64,000 bases of DNA from Bog-532 sp963824545 (GTDB lineage: Bacteria > Actinomycetota > Actinomycetes > Streptosporangiales > Streptosporangiaceae), in assembly GCA_963824545.1 (NCBI GenBank), contig CAWGPP010000033.1, forward strand, positions 310,001-374,000, given 5' to 3'. The notes under the pieces were generated by a model that saw nothing but the letters and a program-made list of their open reading frames with translations, did no database searches and had not been told where the DNA came from. The position numbers and the translations under genes were made by a program. Numbering within the stretch: the stretch's first letter is position 1; each line of letters opens with the position of its first letter. Of the stretch, positions 26,531 through 34,985 are shown one piece after another.

Positions 26531-27144
26531 CCCTTGGTTGCCCGGTCGTCATACGACGTCGGCGCTGACCCGGGGGACCGCCGGTCCCAGCCGTGGAACT
26601 TCGAGTAGTCGCCCGCGTCCCAGGCCTCGCGCAGTCCCGGGGTGCTCAGATCCCAGTCCGGGCGGATCTCGCGGGTCGCTACGCGCAGATCATTCCAGAG
26701 GTCGTAGAACGAGGGGCGGCCCCAGAACCAGTAGCCGTTGTAGACATTGTGGACGACCAGTCCCGGCTTGAGCACCAGCGTGTGCGGGATCATCGGGTTG
26801 TGCTCGGGGTCGGTGTACTCGGCGATGTCGAGGTCCTTCTGGACCGTCCGGCCGGGATCGGACAGGAAGGGCCACTGGGCGCCCACTGACGCGCGGAACT
26901 CCTGCAGCGTGTGATGGTCGTCGGTGGCGATCGTGGCGATCTGGGTGTAGGCCACCGCGATCTTCGGGTAGTTAGCGGCCAGCTCGAGGTGCTGCTGATG
27001 CTCCTTGGGGCAGTAGTTGCCCCGCGCCAGCGTGAGGATCAGCGGATCGCGGCCCTGGAGCTCGCTGAGCGTACGCACCGTGCCGGTGTGGTCCGGGAGA
27101 GCGTAATCGGGGAAGATGCCACCAGGGATGATGTCAGGACGCAT
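26527..27144 (-). CDS. AhpC/TSA-family peroxiredoxin-like protein
   Basis: 205 residues, starting at the ATG of 27142-27144. Thioredoxin fold with GGIFPDYALPDHTGTVRTLS, LILTLARGNYCPKEHQQHL (one peroxidatic-type Cys, no CxxC), VAYTQIATIATDDHH, FLSDPGRTVQKDLDIAEY and PHTLVLKPGLVVHNVYNGYW. The C-terminal YWFWGRPSFYDLWNDLR segment is a distinct subgroup feature. Single-Cys chemistry implies an external thiol reductant. First gene of the two-gene operon with the nitronate monooxygenase. Confidence 0.82.
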   Translation of the reverse strand: MRPDIIPGGIFPDYALPDHTGTVRTLSELQGRDPLILTLARGNYCPKEHQQHLELAANYPKIAVAYTQIATIATDDHHTLQEFRASVGAQWPFLSDPGRTVQKDLDIAEYTDPEHNPMIPHTLVLKPGLVVHNVYNGYWFWGRPSFYDLWNDLRVATREIRPDWDLSTPGLREAWDAGDYSKFHGWDRRSPGSAPTSYDDRATKG

Positions 27145-27259
27145 CAGACGACCGCCTCTCGTAGCCACGAATGCCACCTACATGGTGCCACCGCCACTGC
27201 GTCACAAAATCCCCGGCATCACCTTTCGCGCTATTGGCCGGCTTCCGCCGCGGCTCGCG

Positions 27260-27469
27260 CTACCGGCCGACTTCCGCCGCGGCGATGGCCGGGGCGAGCA
27301 GCGCCCGGATCGCGGGCACCAAGTAGCCGACGAGTTCCTCTCGCGTGAGCCCTGCCAGTGCGCCGGTGCGGGCGACGTGGCGGGCGAACGTGCCGGCCAG
27401 CGACCGGGCGGGCCTGTCCGCCGAAGAGTCGGCCAGCACTGCTGAACGGCCCTGGCCTGCCGCTGGTGA
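27260..27469 (-). pseudogene. Possible TetR C-terminal-domain fragment
   Basis: A stop-bounded frame without a good start reads ADRPARSLAGTFARHVARTG, ALAGLTREELVGYLVPAIRA then LLAPAIAAAEVGR. This resembles the helical end of a TetR-like regulator. No HTH remains upstream. Weak. The rest of 27145-27506 shows only a short direct repeat of CTTCCGCCGCGG (near 27243 and 27271). Confidence 0.3.
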
Positions 27470-27506
27470 TTACCGTGGCCGCTGCGAGCAATTGGCGGCT
27501 GCCGTG

Positions 27507-28745
27507 CTAGGTGCCCTTAGGCGGATGGGTGCCGATCCAGTCGCTGATGTCAGGATCGACAGTTGGGGACCCCTGGTCCACCATGGGCTTGGCGTGAGAA
27601 TCATTTCGCGCGGTGTCCAGGTCGTTTTCTATGCTTGCGATGAGTTCCGCCTGGGTTGGATCTCCGGGCCGGGGATCCTTGAGAATGTTGATGCTGCAGA
27701 CCGCGCGGTTCGCTTCGTATAGCCTCCAGCCGGTGATGTTGAGCCTGTCCCGGATCGCGATCGCGCTGGTAAGCTCGGCTTTCGCTTCGCGCCAGTCCGG
27801 CGAGATCTTATCTTTCAGCGCCCAGCCCAGTGACCCATGAGTCCGGTGATATTTATTATCGGTGTCGGCGGCTATAAGGGCATAGAACACGGGAATCGTC
27901 AGTGCCATCAGGTCTTTATTAGTTCTCATGTTCAGACTGCGGACATGCTCGGTCTGACCGAAGATCTGGAGGCGAGTCGAATCCGGCGCAGCGGAAACGG
28001 CCCAATTAAGTTCGTCCTGTGTCGGTGGCTGACCGCCCTTGAGAGCACTGAGCTGACGGTTGACCACAAGAAGGGCCTTCGACGCAGCGGAGTCGGCCTT
28101 GCCGACCTCCGTCTCGACGACCTCCATCAGCCCCTGCAGCTCACGCGTGAAGTCCGTGCGGCTCCACAGGTAGAGAAAGAGGAAGCCGAGCAGAGCGTAG
28201 AAAATGGTTAACCCCAGGCCGAACGCCCCGCCATACGGCTGCCCGCCTAACGGATCATTCAGGCTCCCGGCCAGCCTGGTCAGGGCCGGCAGCGCCCGGC
28301 CAACCTGCACCAGGCCGACGCCGACAATGATCTTCGTCAGCCAGTCGGACACCTGCTCCAGGTTGGTGTTGGGCTCGTACTGCGAATCGTTTTCCGCCGC
28401 CGCGCGTTGCTTGCTGGTAAGCGGGATCCCGAACAGGAAGCCGACGACTCCCCCGACAACGGCGGCCGCACCCGCGATCGCGATAGCGGTCCCAAAGACG
28501 CGCCATCGTTTTCCGCCCGCCACCTGCGAGACATAGATGAGGGTGATGAGAACCCCGAGGCCGCCTAGCGCGGGAATGAAGTACGTCCACCCCGGTTGCC
28601 TGATTCGCGCTGGTTTCCCGTTGCCCGCGTCCGGGGACCCTTGAGGACGCTGCCGACCTCGGCGGAATCGCGCCCACCACGACCCGGCGTTCCCGCCACC
28701 CGTGCTCTGGCTATTCTGCCCGTTCGCAGTAACCTGAGCGCTCAT
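27507..28745 (-). CDS. Unknown multi-helix membrane protein with large soluble C-terminus
   Basis: 412 residues. The N-terminus is Gln/Gly/Arg-rich and disordered. Helices lie at about 53-72, 82-107, 135-150 (weak) and 175-195. The segment GFLFGIPLTSKQRAAAENDS followed by NTNLEQVSDWLTKIIVGVGL is well defined and looks family-specific. After the last helix about 210 residues are cytosolic and helical (VVETEVGKADSAASKALLVV, WREAKAELTSAIAIRDRLNI), ending in a Pro/Asp-rich tail. Base composition is lower in GC than neighbours (many TTC, AAG and ATC codons but also A/T third positions), and the gene borders an AT-richer spacer, suggesting recent acquisition. No function assigned. Confidence 0.65.
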   Translation of the reverse strand: MSAQVTANGQNSQSTGGGNAGSWWARFRRGRQRPQGSPDAGNGKPARIRQPGWTYFIPALGGLGVLITLIYVSQVAGGKRWRVFGTAIAIAGAAAVVGGVVGFLFGIPLTSKQRAAAENDSQYEPNTNLEQVSDWLTKIIVGVGLVQVGRALPALTRLAGSLNDPLGGQPYGGAFGLGLTIFYALLGFLFLYLWSRTDFTRELQGLMEVVETEVGKADSAASKALLVVNRQLSALKGGQPPTQDELNWAVSAAPDSTRLQIFGQTEHVRSLNMRTNKDLMALTIPVFYALIAADTDNKYHRTHGSLGWALKDKISPDWREAKAELTSAIAIRDRLNITGWRLYEANRAVCSINILKDPRPGDPTQAELIASIENDLDTARNDSHAKPMVDQGSPTVDPDISDWIGTHPPKGT

Positions 28746-29093
28746 CGGTATTCTCCAGTGCTGACCGCGAGCGGATCTCCGTCACGGTACGCCGATGGGC
28801 CGCAAGCCCCCCTGTCGGGGAATTTACTACATCGTCTGCCAGATGAGTATCCTCCTGCTGAATTTGATGGAATTGAATTCAAGAGCCATTACAACCAAAT
28901 CGTGTACCATTCTCGTCCAACCATGAAGCTTTTGCGTATAACGCACCATTTCGCAGCCGGTTGACCTGATAGGTCCGATTGGACTCCGGAGTCCTGCATA
29001 TCGTTCGGTTATGTCCTATTCTTCGGCCACGGCCACGCCGCCCATGCGCCGCCCACGCGCAGCAACGGAGCACAAGGCGAGGAGACGAGAGCC
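28746..29093. other. AT-rich spacer, no gene
   Basis: About 28830-29030 is close to 50% G+C against roughly 70% around it. No gene is supportable. It probably contains the promoter of the minus-strand membrane-protein gene and may be imported with it. Confidence 0.55.
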
Positions 29094-29302
29094 ATGAGAG
29101 TAGCCCTCGCGGCGGAGCTGGGCGGGATCGACAGCGTGGCGCTGGGTGAACGGCCAGACCCGGCCCCCGCGGCGGGGTAGGCGCTGGTCAGGGTGCACGG
29201 CAGATCGAGGCGGTGCTGCCACTGGAGCAGGCGCGCGAGGCGCTGGCGCGGGTCGCGGGCCGGCACACCCGGGGCAAGATCGTGCTGCAGATCGGCCAAT
29301 AG
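29094..29302 (+). pseudogene. MDR-type alcohol dehydrogenase, start and end joined by a deletion
   Basis: ATG 29094, with GAGGAG upstream, gives MRVALAAELGGIDSVALGER then PDPAPAAG and a TAG where families have Glu (GEALVRVHG continues). Directly after that, one frame over, comes the family's C-terminal end IEAVLPLEQAREALARVAGR then HTRGKIVLQIGQ and stop. The central 280 or so codons are gone. The internal stop and frame change show it is dead. An intact relative lies just downstream at 29357-30274. Confidence 0.7.
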
Positions 29303-29356
29303 GGCGAAGCCGCCACGGGCCTGTGCTCGCACCTACCGGGGCGAGCAGCCCGCAGG

Positions 29357-30274
29357 TCAGGGCTGCAGGACGATCCTGCCGGGGATGCCGCCGGCGGCCT
29401 TCGCGCGGTACGCCTGGACGGCGTGCGCGAGCGGATACACCCCGCCGACCTGGGGGCGCAGGTGGCCCTCGTCGACCAGGCGGGCGAGCTCGGTCAGCTG
29501 AGCCCGGCTGGACTCCTGGATGAAGAAGACCGTCCTGATGTCGTCCCGGTCGGCGGGCAGCTCCAGCGAGACCACCGAGACCAGCGCTCCCCCGGGCTTG
29601 AGCAGGGCGGGCGACCGGGCGAGCGCCTCGCCGCCGATCATGTCGAACACCACGTCGGCCTGGCCGGCCGCGTCCTCGAGCCGGTCCTCGTCGAGCGCGA
29701 CGAAGCGGTCGGCGCCCAATTCCATCACCAGCTGCCGGGCCCTGGCCCGTCCGGTCCCGATCACCTCGGCGCCGGCCCAGTGGGCCAGCTGGACCGCCGT
29801 TGACCCGACCGCGCCGCCCGCGCCGTGAATGACCACCGTCTGTCCCTTGGCCAGCCGTCCGTGCTCGAACAGGGCCTGCCAGGCCGTCAGCCCGGCCCGC
29901 GGCACCGCCGCGGCGTGCACGTGGTCGGCAGTCCGTGGCTTCGTGGCCACGTTACGCGCCTCGACGGTGACGTACTCGGCGGCCGCCGCGTCCCGGTAGG
30001 GGTCGGTCAGCCCGAACACCTCGTCGCCGACGGTGATCCCGGCCGTTCCTGGCCCTAGCGCGGTGACCACTCCTGACACCTCCTGGCCGGGGATGATCGG
30101 GTCCCGCGGGTGACCGTTCCGGCAGGTCCGCAGCGGCCAGTCCAGCTCGTTGTGCGTGATGCCGCACGCGGCGACCTTGACCAGCACGTCGCCGATCATG
30201 GGCGTAGGGTCGGGTGCCTCTTCGAAGACAAGCCCGCTGATGCCGGCTGGTTCGTGAACGCGGATGGCCTTCAT
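29357..30274 (-). CDS. Zinc-independent quinone oxidoreductase (MDR family)
   Basis: 305 residues. GroES-like N-domain (MKAIRVHEPAGISGLVFEEA, IIPGQEVSGVV), Rossmann motif VVIHGAGGAVGSTAVQLA with an NADPH-type follow-up, and C-terminal YPLAHAVQAYRAKAAGGIPG. It lacks the catalytic-zinc Cys/His set, as quinone reductases do. It should reduce quinones or enones with NADPH. It is divergent from an ECF41 sigma gene, and its own upstream region carries a copy of the same promoter motif, so it is the likely target of that sigma factor. Confidence 0.85.
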   Translation of the reverse strand: MKAIRVHEPAGISGLVFEEAPDPTPMIGDVLVKVAACGITHNELDWPLRTCRNGHPRDPIIPGQEVSGVVTALGPGTAGITVGDEVFGLTDPYRDAAAAEYVTVEARNVATKPRTADHVHAAAVPRAGLTAWQALFEHGRLAKGQTVVIHGAGGAVGSTAVQLAHWAGAEVIGTGRARARQLVMELGADRFVALDEDRLEDAAGQADVVFDMIGGEALARSPALLKPGGALVSVVSLELPADRDDIRTVFFIQESSRAQLTELARLVDEGHLRPQVGGVYPLAHAVQAYRAKAAGGIPGRIVLQP

Positions 30275-30329
30275 CGCCAGTCCCCTTTCGGGCGGAGTTG
30301 CCCTTCTGGTGTGTTGTTCTCAGCCATAC

Positions 30330-30354
30330 GACGACGCAACCCGCCGGGGTGTGA
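30330..30354 (-). promoter_or_regulatory. ECF41-type promoter of the quinone oxidoreductase
   Basis: On the minus strand TCACA (30350-30354), exactly 16 bp, then CGTC (30330-30333). This matches my recollection of the ECF41 consensus, TGTCACA-N16-CGTC. It lies 55 bp before the ATG and is identical in layout to the divergent sigma-gene promoter. Confidence 0.65.
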
Positions 30355-30369
30355 GGCGGCGCGCCGGCC

Positions 30370-30394
30370 TCACAGTCCGGCGCGCTGTCTCGTC
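30370..30394 (+). promoter_or_regulatory. ECF41-type autoregulatory promoter of the sigma gene
   Basis: TCACA (30370-30374), exactly 16 bp, then CGTC (30391-30394), 41 bp before the sigma-factor ATG. The flanking GGC/CGC-CTCACA and CGTCG are also shared with the divergent copy. Confidence 0.65.
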
Positions 30395-30435
30395 GAACGG
30401 GTGAAGGCGGATGCGACCAGCGAAGGGGCGGCATC

Positions 30436-31377
30436 ATGAGTACCCATTCCGGGCCAGGAGATAGCCGGCCCGATCCGGGCCTGAGCGCGGTCATGAGCGA
30501 GCGGCGTCAGCTGATCAACGTCGCTTACCGGCTGCTGGGCTCCCTGGCCGATGCCGAAGATGCCGTGCAGGAGACCTACGCCCGCTGGTACGCCATGTCC
30601 GCACAGCAGCAGGACGCCATCGACAACCCCGGTGGCTGGCTGACCACGGTCGCCAGCCGCATCTGCCTGGACCTGCTCCGCTCGGCCCGGGCCCGGCGGG
30701 AACGTTACGTGGGCGAATGGCTGCCCGAACCGCTGCCCGAACCTGCCGAGTGGGCCGGCGGGCGGCCCGGCAGCAGCGCCGGCGCGGCCGACCCGGCCAA
30801 CCGGGTCACCCTGGATGAGTCGGTCAGCATGGCCTTCCTCGTCGTGCTCGACTCGATGCCTCCGGCCCAGCGGGTCGCGTTCATCCTGCACGACGTCTTC
30901 GGCTACTCCTTCGCCGACGTGGCCCAGGTCACCGGGCGTACCCCGGCGGCATGCCGCCAGCTGGCCACCTCAGCCCGCCGCCGCATCCGCGCCGCGCAGG
31001 CGCCCGCGGCCCCCGCAGCCCGGCAGGCTGGCCTCGTACGGGACTTCAAAAGGGCATGGGAGGCCAAGGACATCCGCGCCATCATCGGCCTCCTCGACCC
31101 CGGCGCCACGGTGATCGCCGACGGCGGCGGCCTCGTCGCCGCCGCGCTGCACCCCATCGAAGGCAGCGAGGAGATCGCGCGTTACCTCGCCGACCTCGCC
31201 GGCCGGGCCCTCAACCTGACGATCCTGGAGCGCACGGTCAACGGCCAGCCCGGCCTGGTGGCCCAGCAAAACGGCGTCACCGTGACGGTGTTCGCGTTCG
31301 ACGTCGCAGGCGACCGCATCACGCGCATCTGGGCCGTGCGCAACCCCGACAAGCTCCGGCCCTGGACGACGGGCTAG
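30436..31377 (+). CDS. ECF41-family (SigJ-like) RNA polymerase sigma factor with SnoaL-like C-domain
   Basis: 313 residues. Sigma region 2 (VAYRLLGSLADAEDAVQETY, NPGGWLTTVASRICLDLLRS), region 4 (SMPPAQRVAFILHDVFGYSF, DVAQVTGRTPAACRQLATSA) and a C-terminal NTF2/SnoaL-like domain carrying ADGGG and ending RNPDKLRPW, the ECF41 hallmark. In this family the C-terminal domain replaces a separate anti-sigma factor. Matching promoters on both sides of the divergent intergenic region indicate autoregulation plus control of the oxidoreductase. Confidence 0.9.
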   Translation: MSTHSGPGDSRPDPGLSAVMSERRQLINVAYRLLGSLADAEDAVQETYARWYAMSAQQQDAIDNPGGWLTTVASRICLDLLRSARARRERYVGEWLPEPLPEPAEWAGGRPGSSAGAADPANRVTLDESVSMAFLVVLDSMPPAQRVAFILHDVFGYSFADVAQVTGRTPAACRQLATSARRRIRAAQAPAAPAARQAGLVRDFKRAWEAKDIRAIIGLLDPGATVIADGGGLVAAALHPIEGSEEIARYLADLAGRALNLTILERTVNGQPGLVAQQNGVTVTVFAFDVAGDRITRIWAVRNPDKLRPWTTG

Positions 31378-31519
31378 CACGCGCCTGTCCTGCTGGCCAG
31401 GCCGTCCGAGCCTATTTCTGACGGCTCTCACCGGATTGGCCGGGCACGGGCGTGATGCACACGACAGGTTTCCGCGTGGCGATGGGGCAATGGCGGGCGT
31501 TCTGGCTACATTCGTCTTC

Positions 31520-33535
31520 ATGTTCGAGGTGGCGAGCCTGCTGGACGGGCTGAACGAAGAACAGCGCCGGGCGGTCACCCACACCGGCGGGCCCCTGCTG
31601 ATCCTGGCCGGGGCCGGCACCGGAAAGACGCGGACGCTGGTGGCCCGCGCGGCCTGGCTGGCCGCCCAGGGGGTGCCGCCCAGCCGGATCCTGCTGCTGA
31701 CCTTCACCCGCCGGGCCGCCGAGGACATGCTGTCCCGGGCGATCCCCCAGGCCCGGACGGCCGGCGGCCGGATCACCGGCGGCACCTTTCACGCCATCGC
31801 GCACCGGATCATCCGCCAGCACGCCGAATCGTTCTCGCTGCCGCCGGAGTTCACGGTCATCGATCCGGCGGACGTAACGGACCTGCTGGATGCCCGCCGC
31901 GAGGAACACGGCCTGGTCGGGACGCAGCGCCGGGCGCCGCGCGCCGCGGTCTGCGCCGACATCTACACCCGCTGCGTTAACACCCAGATGACCGTGGCCG
32001 ACGTGGTGCGCGGCGGCTTCCCCTGGTGCGAGGAGTACACCAGCCAGCTCGCCGATCTGTTCCGCGGCTACGTCGCGCACAAGCGGGCCCACGGCCTGGC
32101 CGACTTCGATGATCTGCTGCTGCTGTGGCGGGCTGCACTGGCCGATCCCGCGGCCGGCCCCGTGCTGCGGGCCATGTTCGACGCCGTGCTGGTGGACGAG
32201 TACCAGGACGTCAACGCGATCCAGGCCGACATCGTCCGGCTGCTGGCCCCGGAAACCGGTCACCTGACCTGCGTCGGTGACGACGCCCAGGCCATCTATG
32301 CGTTCCGCGGAGCCGACCCGGAGCACCTGCGCCGGCTCGCTGGCACCGTCCCGGACCTGACCGTCATCCGGCTGGTCAGGAACTACCGGTCCAGGGAGCC
32401 GGTGCTCCGGCTGGCCAATGCGGTACGCCCGCAGTCCGGCGGCCTGGAGCTGGAGCTGACCGCGGCGCGCGGCGCCGGGACCCGGCCGGTGCTGGTGCGC
32501 TGCCACGACGAGGCGACCCAGGCCCGGGAGATCTGCGCCCGGATCCTGGACGCCCACGAGGACGGCACGGACCTGCGCGACCAGGCGGTCCTGGTCCGCG
32601 CGGCGCACCACAGCGACGTGCTGGAGGTGGAACTGGCGGCGCGCGGCGTCCCCTTCGTGAAGTACGGCGGCCTGCGGTTCACCGAGGCCGCGCACGTCAA
32701 GGACTTCCTGGCGGCCGCGCGGACCGTCGCCAATCCCGCCGACGACGTGGCGTGGTTCCGGGTCCTGCGGCTGCACGACGGCGTCGGGCCGGTGCACGCC
32801 CGGCGGCTCATCGGCATCCTGCGGCCGGCCGAGCCCGCCCCGTTCGACCGCTGGAAGGACGCGGCCGGCGCCGCGCCGCGGCGGGCCCGCGAGGCGCTGA
32901 CCGCCACCCTGGGCGCGCTGGCCGGCGCGGTCGCCGCGGAACCGGCCGGGGAACGCGCCGCCGCGATCCTGGCCGCCCTGGAGGAGCCACTGCGGGCCCG
33001 TTACCCGGACGCCGACGTCCGGATCGCTGATCTGCAACGGCTCGCCGACGCGGCGGCGAGCCGGCCGTCGCTGCACGACGCGCTGGTGGAACTGGCCCTC
33101 GACCCGCCGGTGTCCGCCTCCGACCTGGCCGGGCCGCCCCGGCTGGATGAGGACTTCCTCATCATCTCGACGGTGCACTCGGCCAAGGGCCTCGAATGGC
33201 CCGTGGTGCACCTGCCGCACCTGGTCGACGGGGCCGTGCCCAGCGACATGGCCCTGTCGTCGCGGGAGGGGCTGGCCGAGGAACAGCGGCTGTTCTACGT
33301 CGCGGTCACCCGGGCGCGCGAGCGGCTGTTCCTGTACGCGCCGCTGCGCCTGCACCACCACCGGCTGGCCCGCGACGACCGGCACAGTTACGGGCAGCTG
33401 AGCCGGTTCCTCGACGACCGGGCGCTAGCCGCGTGCGACGCGGTGCAGGCCGTCCCGCCGCAGCCGCTGCTCCCCCGGACCGGGCAGCTGGGGGCGCGCG
33501 TCGCCGCCGATCTCGACGCGCTGTGGACGGGGTGA
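31520..33535 (+). CDS. UvrD/Rep-family superfamily 1 DNA helicase
   Basis: 671 residues. Q-motif and Walker A: LNEEQRRAVTHTGGPLLILA, GAGTGKT. Motif Ia is LLTFTRRAAEDM, motif II VLVDEYQDVN, motif III GDDAQAIYAFRGAD, motif IV LVRNYRS, motif V ISTVHSAKGLEWPVVHL and motif VI YVAVTRARERLFL. All seven motifs are intact, so it is an ATP-dependent 3'-5' translocase, probably in repair or recombination. The ATG at 31520 follows TACATT by 7 bases with no ribosome-binding site, consistent with a leaderless message. It is followed by a REP-like element. Confidence 0.9.
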   Translation: MFEVASLLDGLNEEQRRAVTHTGGPLLILAGAGTGKTRTLVARAAWLAAQGVPPSRILLLTFTRRAAEDMLSRAIPQARTAGGRITGGTFHAIAHRIIRQHAESFSLPPEFTVIDPADVTDLLDARREEHGLVGTQRRAPRAAVCADIYTRCVNTQMTVADVVRGGFPWCEEYTSQLADLFRGYVAHKRAHGLADFDDLLLLWRAALADPAAGPVLRAMFDAVLVDEYQDVNAIQADIVRLLAPETGHLTCVGDDAQAIYAFRGADPEHLRRLAGTVPDLTVIRLVRNYRSREPVLRLANAVRPQSGGLELELTAARGAGTRPVLVRCHDEATQAREICARILDAHEDGTDLRDQAVLVRAAHHSDVLEVELAARGVPFVKYGGLRFTEAAHVKDFLAAARTVANPADDVAWFRVLRLHDGVGPVHARRLIGILRPAEPAPFDRWKDAAGAAPRRAREALTATLGALAGAVAAEPAGERAAAILAALEEPLRARYPDADVRIADLQRLADAAASRPSLHDALVELALDPPVSASDLAGPPRLDEDFLIISTVHSAKGLEWPVVHLPHLVDGAVPSDMALSSREGLAEEQRLFYVAVTRARERLFLYAPLRLHHHRLARDDRHSYGQLSRFLDDRALAACDAVQAVPPQPLLPRTGQLGARVAADLDALWTG

Positions 33536-33549
33536 TCGGCTTCCGGCAC

Positions 33550-33594
33550 TACGGGCAGAGTTTTGGTCATATGCTGCCGCAAACTCTGCCCGTA
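33550..33594 (+). repeat. REP-like inverted repeat, copy 3
   Basis: Perfect 14-bp arms TACGGGCAGAGTTT (33550-33563) and AAACTCTGCCCGTA (33581-33594), loop TGG(T)CATATGCTGCCGC-like as in copy 1. It is 15 bp after the helicase stop codon. Confidence 0.85.
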
Positions 33595-33638
33595 AGTCGT
33601 GGTACCCCTACGGCGGCCCGGCAATCGAAGGTGGATTG

Positions 33639-33914
33639 ATGACCAGCCTGCACGACGTTCTTCAGGCGCACGTCAGCAACGGATCGGTGCCGGGAGCGGT
33701 GGGCCTGCTGGCCCGCGGCGACGAGATCGAGGTCGCGGCCGTGGGCTCGGCCAGCGTCGGCGGCGTCCCGATGGCCAGCGATTCGATCTTCCGCATCGCG
33801 TCGATCACCAAGCAGATCAAGCTCGGTAACGTGGCCCGCTACCGTCAAGCCCTGGCCAGCGCGCTCACCGGCCTCGAACGGCACGCCACCGACAGCGCCC
33901 CGGTATCGCCCTGA
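33639..33914 (+). pseudogene. Class C beta-lactamase-fold hydrolase, N-terminal fragment
   Basis: ATG 33639 with AAGGTGG upstream. The first 65 or so codons are a serine beta-lactamase-like start (VSNGSVPGAVGLLARGDE, VAAVGSASVGG, DSIFRIASITK, with the SxxK nucleophile motif). After SITK the sequence changes to an unrelated tail (LGNVARYRQALASALTGLER) and stops at 33914. More than 300 codons of the enzyme are missing. The break coincides with the truncated end of the convergent sigma-factor gene, pointing to one deletion. Confidence 0.65.
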
Positions 33915-33954
33915 CCGGCGGGGAGTAACCGGTGGCCGGTTTGCCGACGTCGGC

Positions 33955-34414
33955 TCAGAGCGTGGACGGGAGGCCGAACGTCGCGAACAGGCGCGTCGGG
34001 GATCGGCTGGAGCCATGGAACGTCCAGCATCGCGGCTACCAGCGGTCCTTCCGGGTCCTCGCTCGGCCGGCCGAGGCCTGAGGGCAGTGGCCGCCGGCGG
34101 CGGGTCTCGATTGCTCTCAGGCATGCGTTGGTCGCGATCCTGTACAGCCAGGAGCGCAACGACGCGGCCTCCCGAAGTTGTCCGTAAGACCGCCACGCCC
34201 TCAGCAGGGTCTCCTGCACCTGGTCTTCGGCGTCGTGGACCGAGCCGAGCATGCGGTAGCAATGCACCAGCAGCTCGGGCCGGAAGGGGTCGGTCAAGCG
34301 CGCGAATTCCTCGCTGCTTGGCCGCGCCGTCTCCCCGCTCACCGCAGGGCGCGGGACGGGGTCACCGTTGCCTGGCGGTGAGCCGCCTGGCTCGGCCTTC
34401 GCGGTTGCTGACAT
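33955..34414 (-). pseudogene. ECF sigma factor (SigG-like), internally deleted
   Basis: From ATG 34412-34414 (MSATAKAEPGGSPPG) the region-2 core is intact: LTDPFRPELLVHCYRMLGSV, AEDQVQETLLRAWRSYGQLR, LRSWLYRIATNACLRAIE, then EDPEGPLVAAMLDVPWLQPI. After IPDA the frame shifts. The next frame carries the usual C-terminal end RLFATFGLPSTL and a stop (33955-33957). Region 4 and the SnoaL-like domain are absent, so it cannot work as a sigma factor. Confidence 0.65.
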
Positions 34415-34439
34415 CGCCACTCTCCGTTGGTTGCTGCCT

Positions 34440-34503
34440 GCATGCCTGCCGCGGGTGCTTCCCGCTTGCGTGCATGCCTGCCGCGGGTGCTCCCCGCTTG
34501 TAC
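34440..34503. repeat. Two 32-bp tandem repeats upstream of the sigma pseudogene
   Basis: Units 34440-34471 and 34472-34503 share GCATGCCTGCCGCGGGTGCT and CCCGCTTG, with few differences. They lie 26 bp upstream of the minus-strand start, like the arrays at 19222 and 20720. Confidence 0.8.
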
Positions 34504-34654
34504 AGACCTCTGGCGAACGCAAAAGTCGCCGTCGCCGGCCGGGCGCACCGGCTCCCCCCAATGAGTTTCGGGGATTGCCCGGATCTTTATAGATAGACGG
34601 GCGGCGTGCACGCATGTGGGCAACAGCTGGCAACTCCGGAACGGAAAGGATGTC

Positions 34655-34912
34655 GTGCGGCTAAGGTTCCTCGGAAGGCACTCCTCCCCTGGCAACTCGC
34701 CGACGCTGTGGGACACCGACGCCGGGCAGTACGTGATCCAGGGCTTCGACCTGGACCCGGATACCCTTGCCCAGGTCGGAGACATCCCGCGCGGCGAGGT
34801 GGTGATCCGGGTGCCCAAGGAACTTATGCGCTACCTCCCGGAGGCCCGCCGCGATGCCGAGGACGACCTGGAAGGCTCCGCATCGGCCGACTGGCGGCCG
34901 GGCACTCGTTAA
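34655..34912 (+). CDS. Small conserved actinobacterial protein beside an XRE regulator
   Basis: 85 residues from GTG 34655, with GGAAAGGA four bases upstream. The product begins VRLRFLGRHSSPGNSPTLWD, then QYVIQGFDL and VVIRVPKELMRYL. This short beta-rich pattern (RFLG ... GSPTL ... YVVQG ... IP) recurs next to DUF5753 regulators in actinomycetes. Function unknown. It lies 73 bp before the XRE gene and is probably cotranscribed. Confidence 0.65.
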   Translation: MRLRFLGRHSSPGNSPTLWDTDAGQYVIQGFDLDPDTLAQVGDIPRGEVVIRVPKELMRYLPEARRDAEDDLEGSASADWRPGTR

Positions 34913-34985
34913 GCGTCGGCCAGAAGAATTGGCTTCCGGGATGCCAGCGGCTCCGAGCCAGCCCGGCCTGGCCTGAGCAGCTGCC

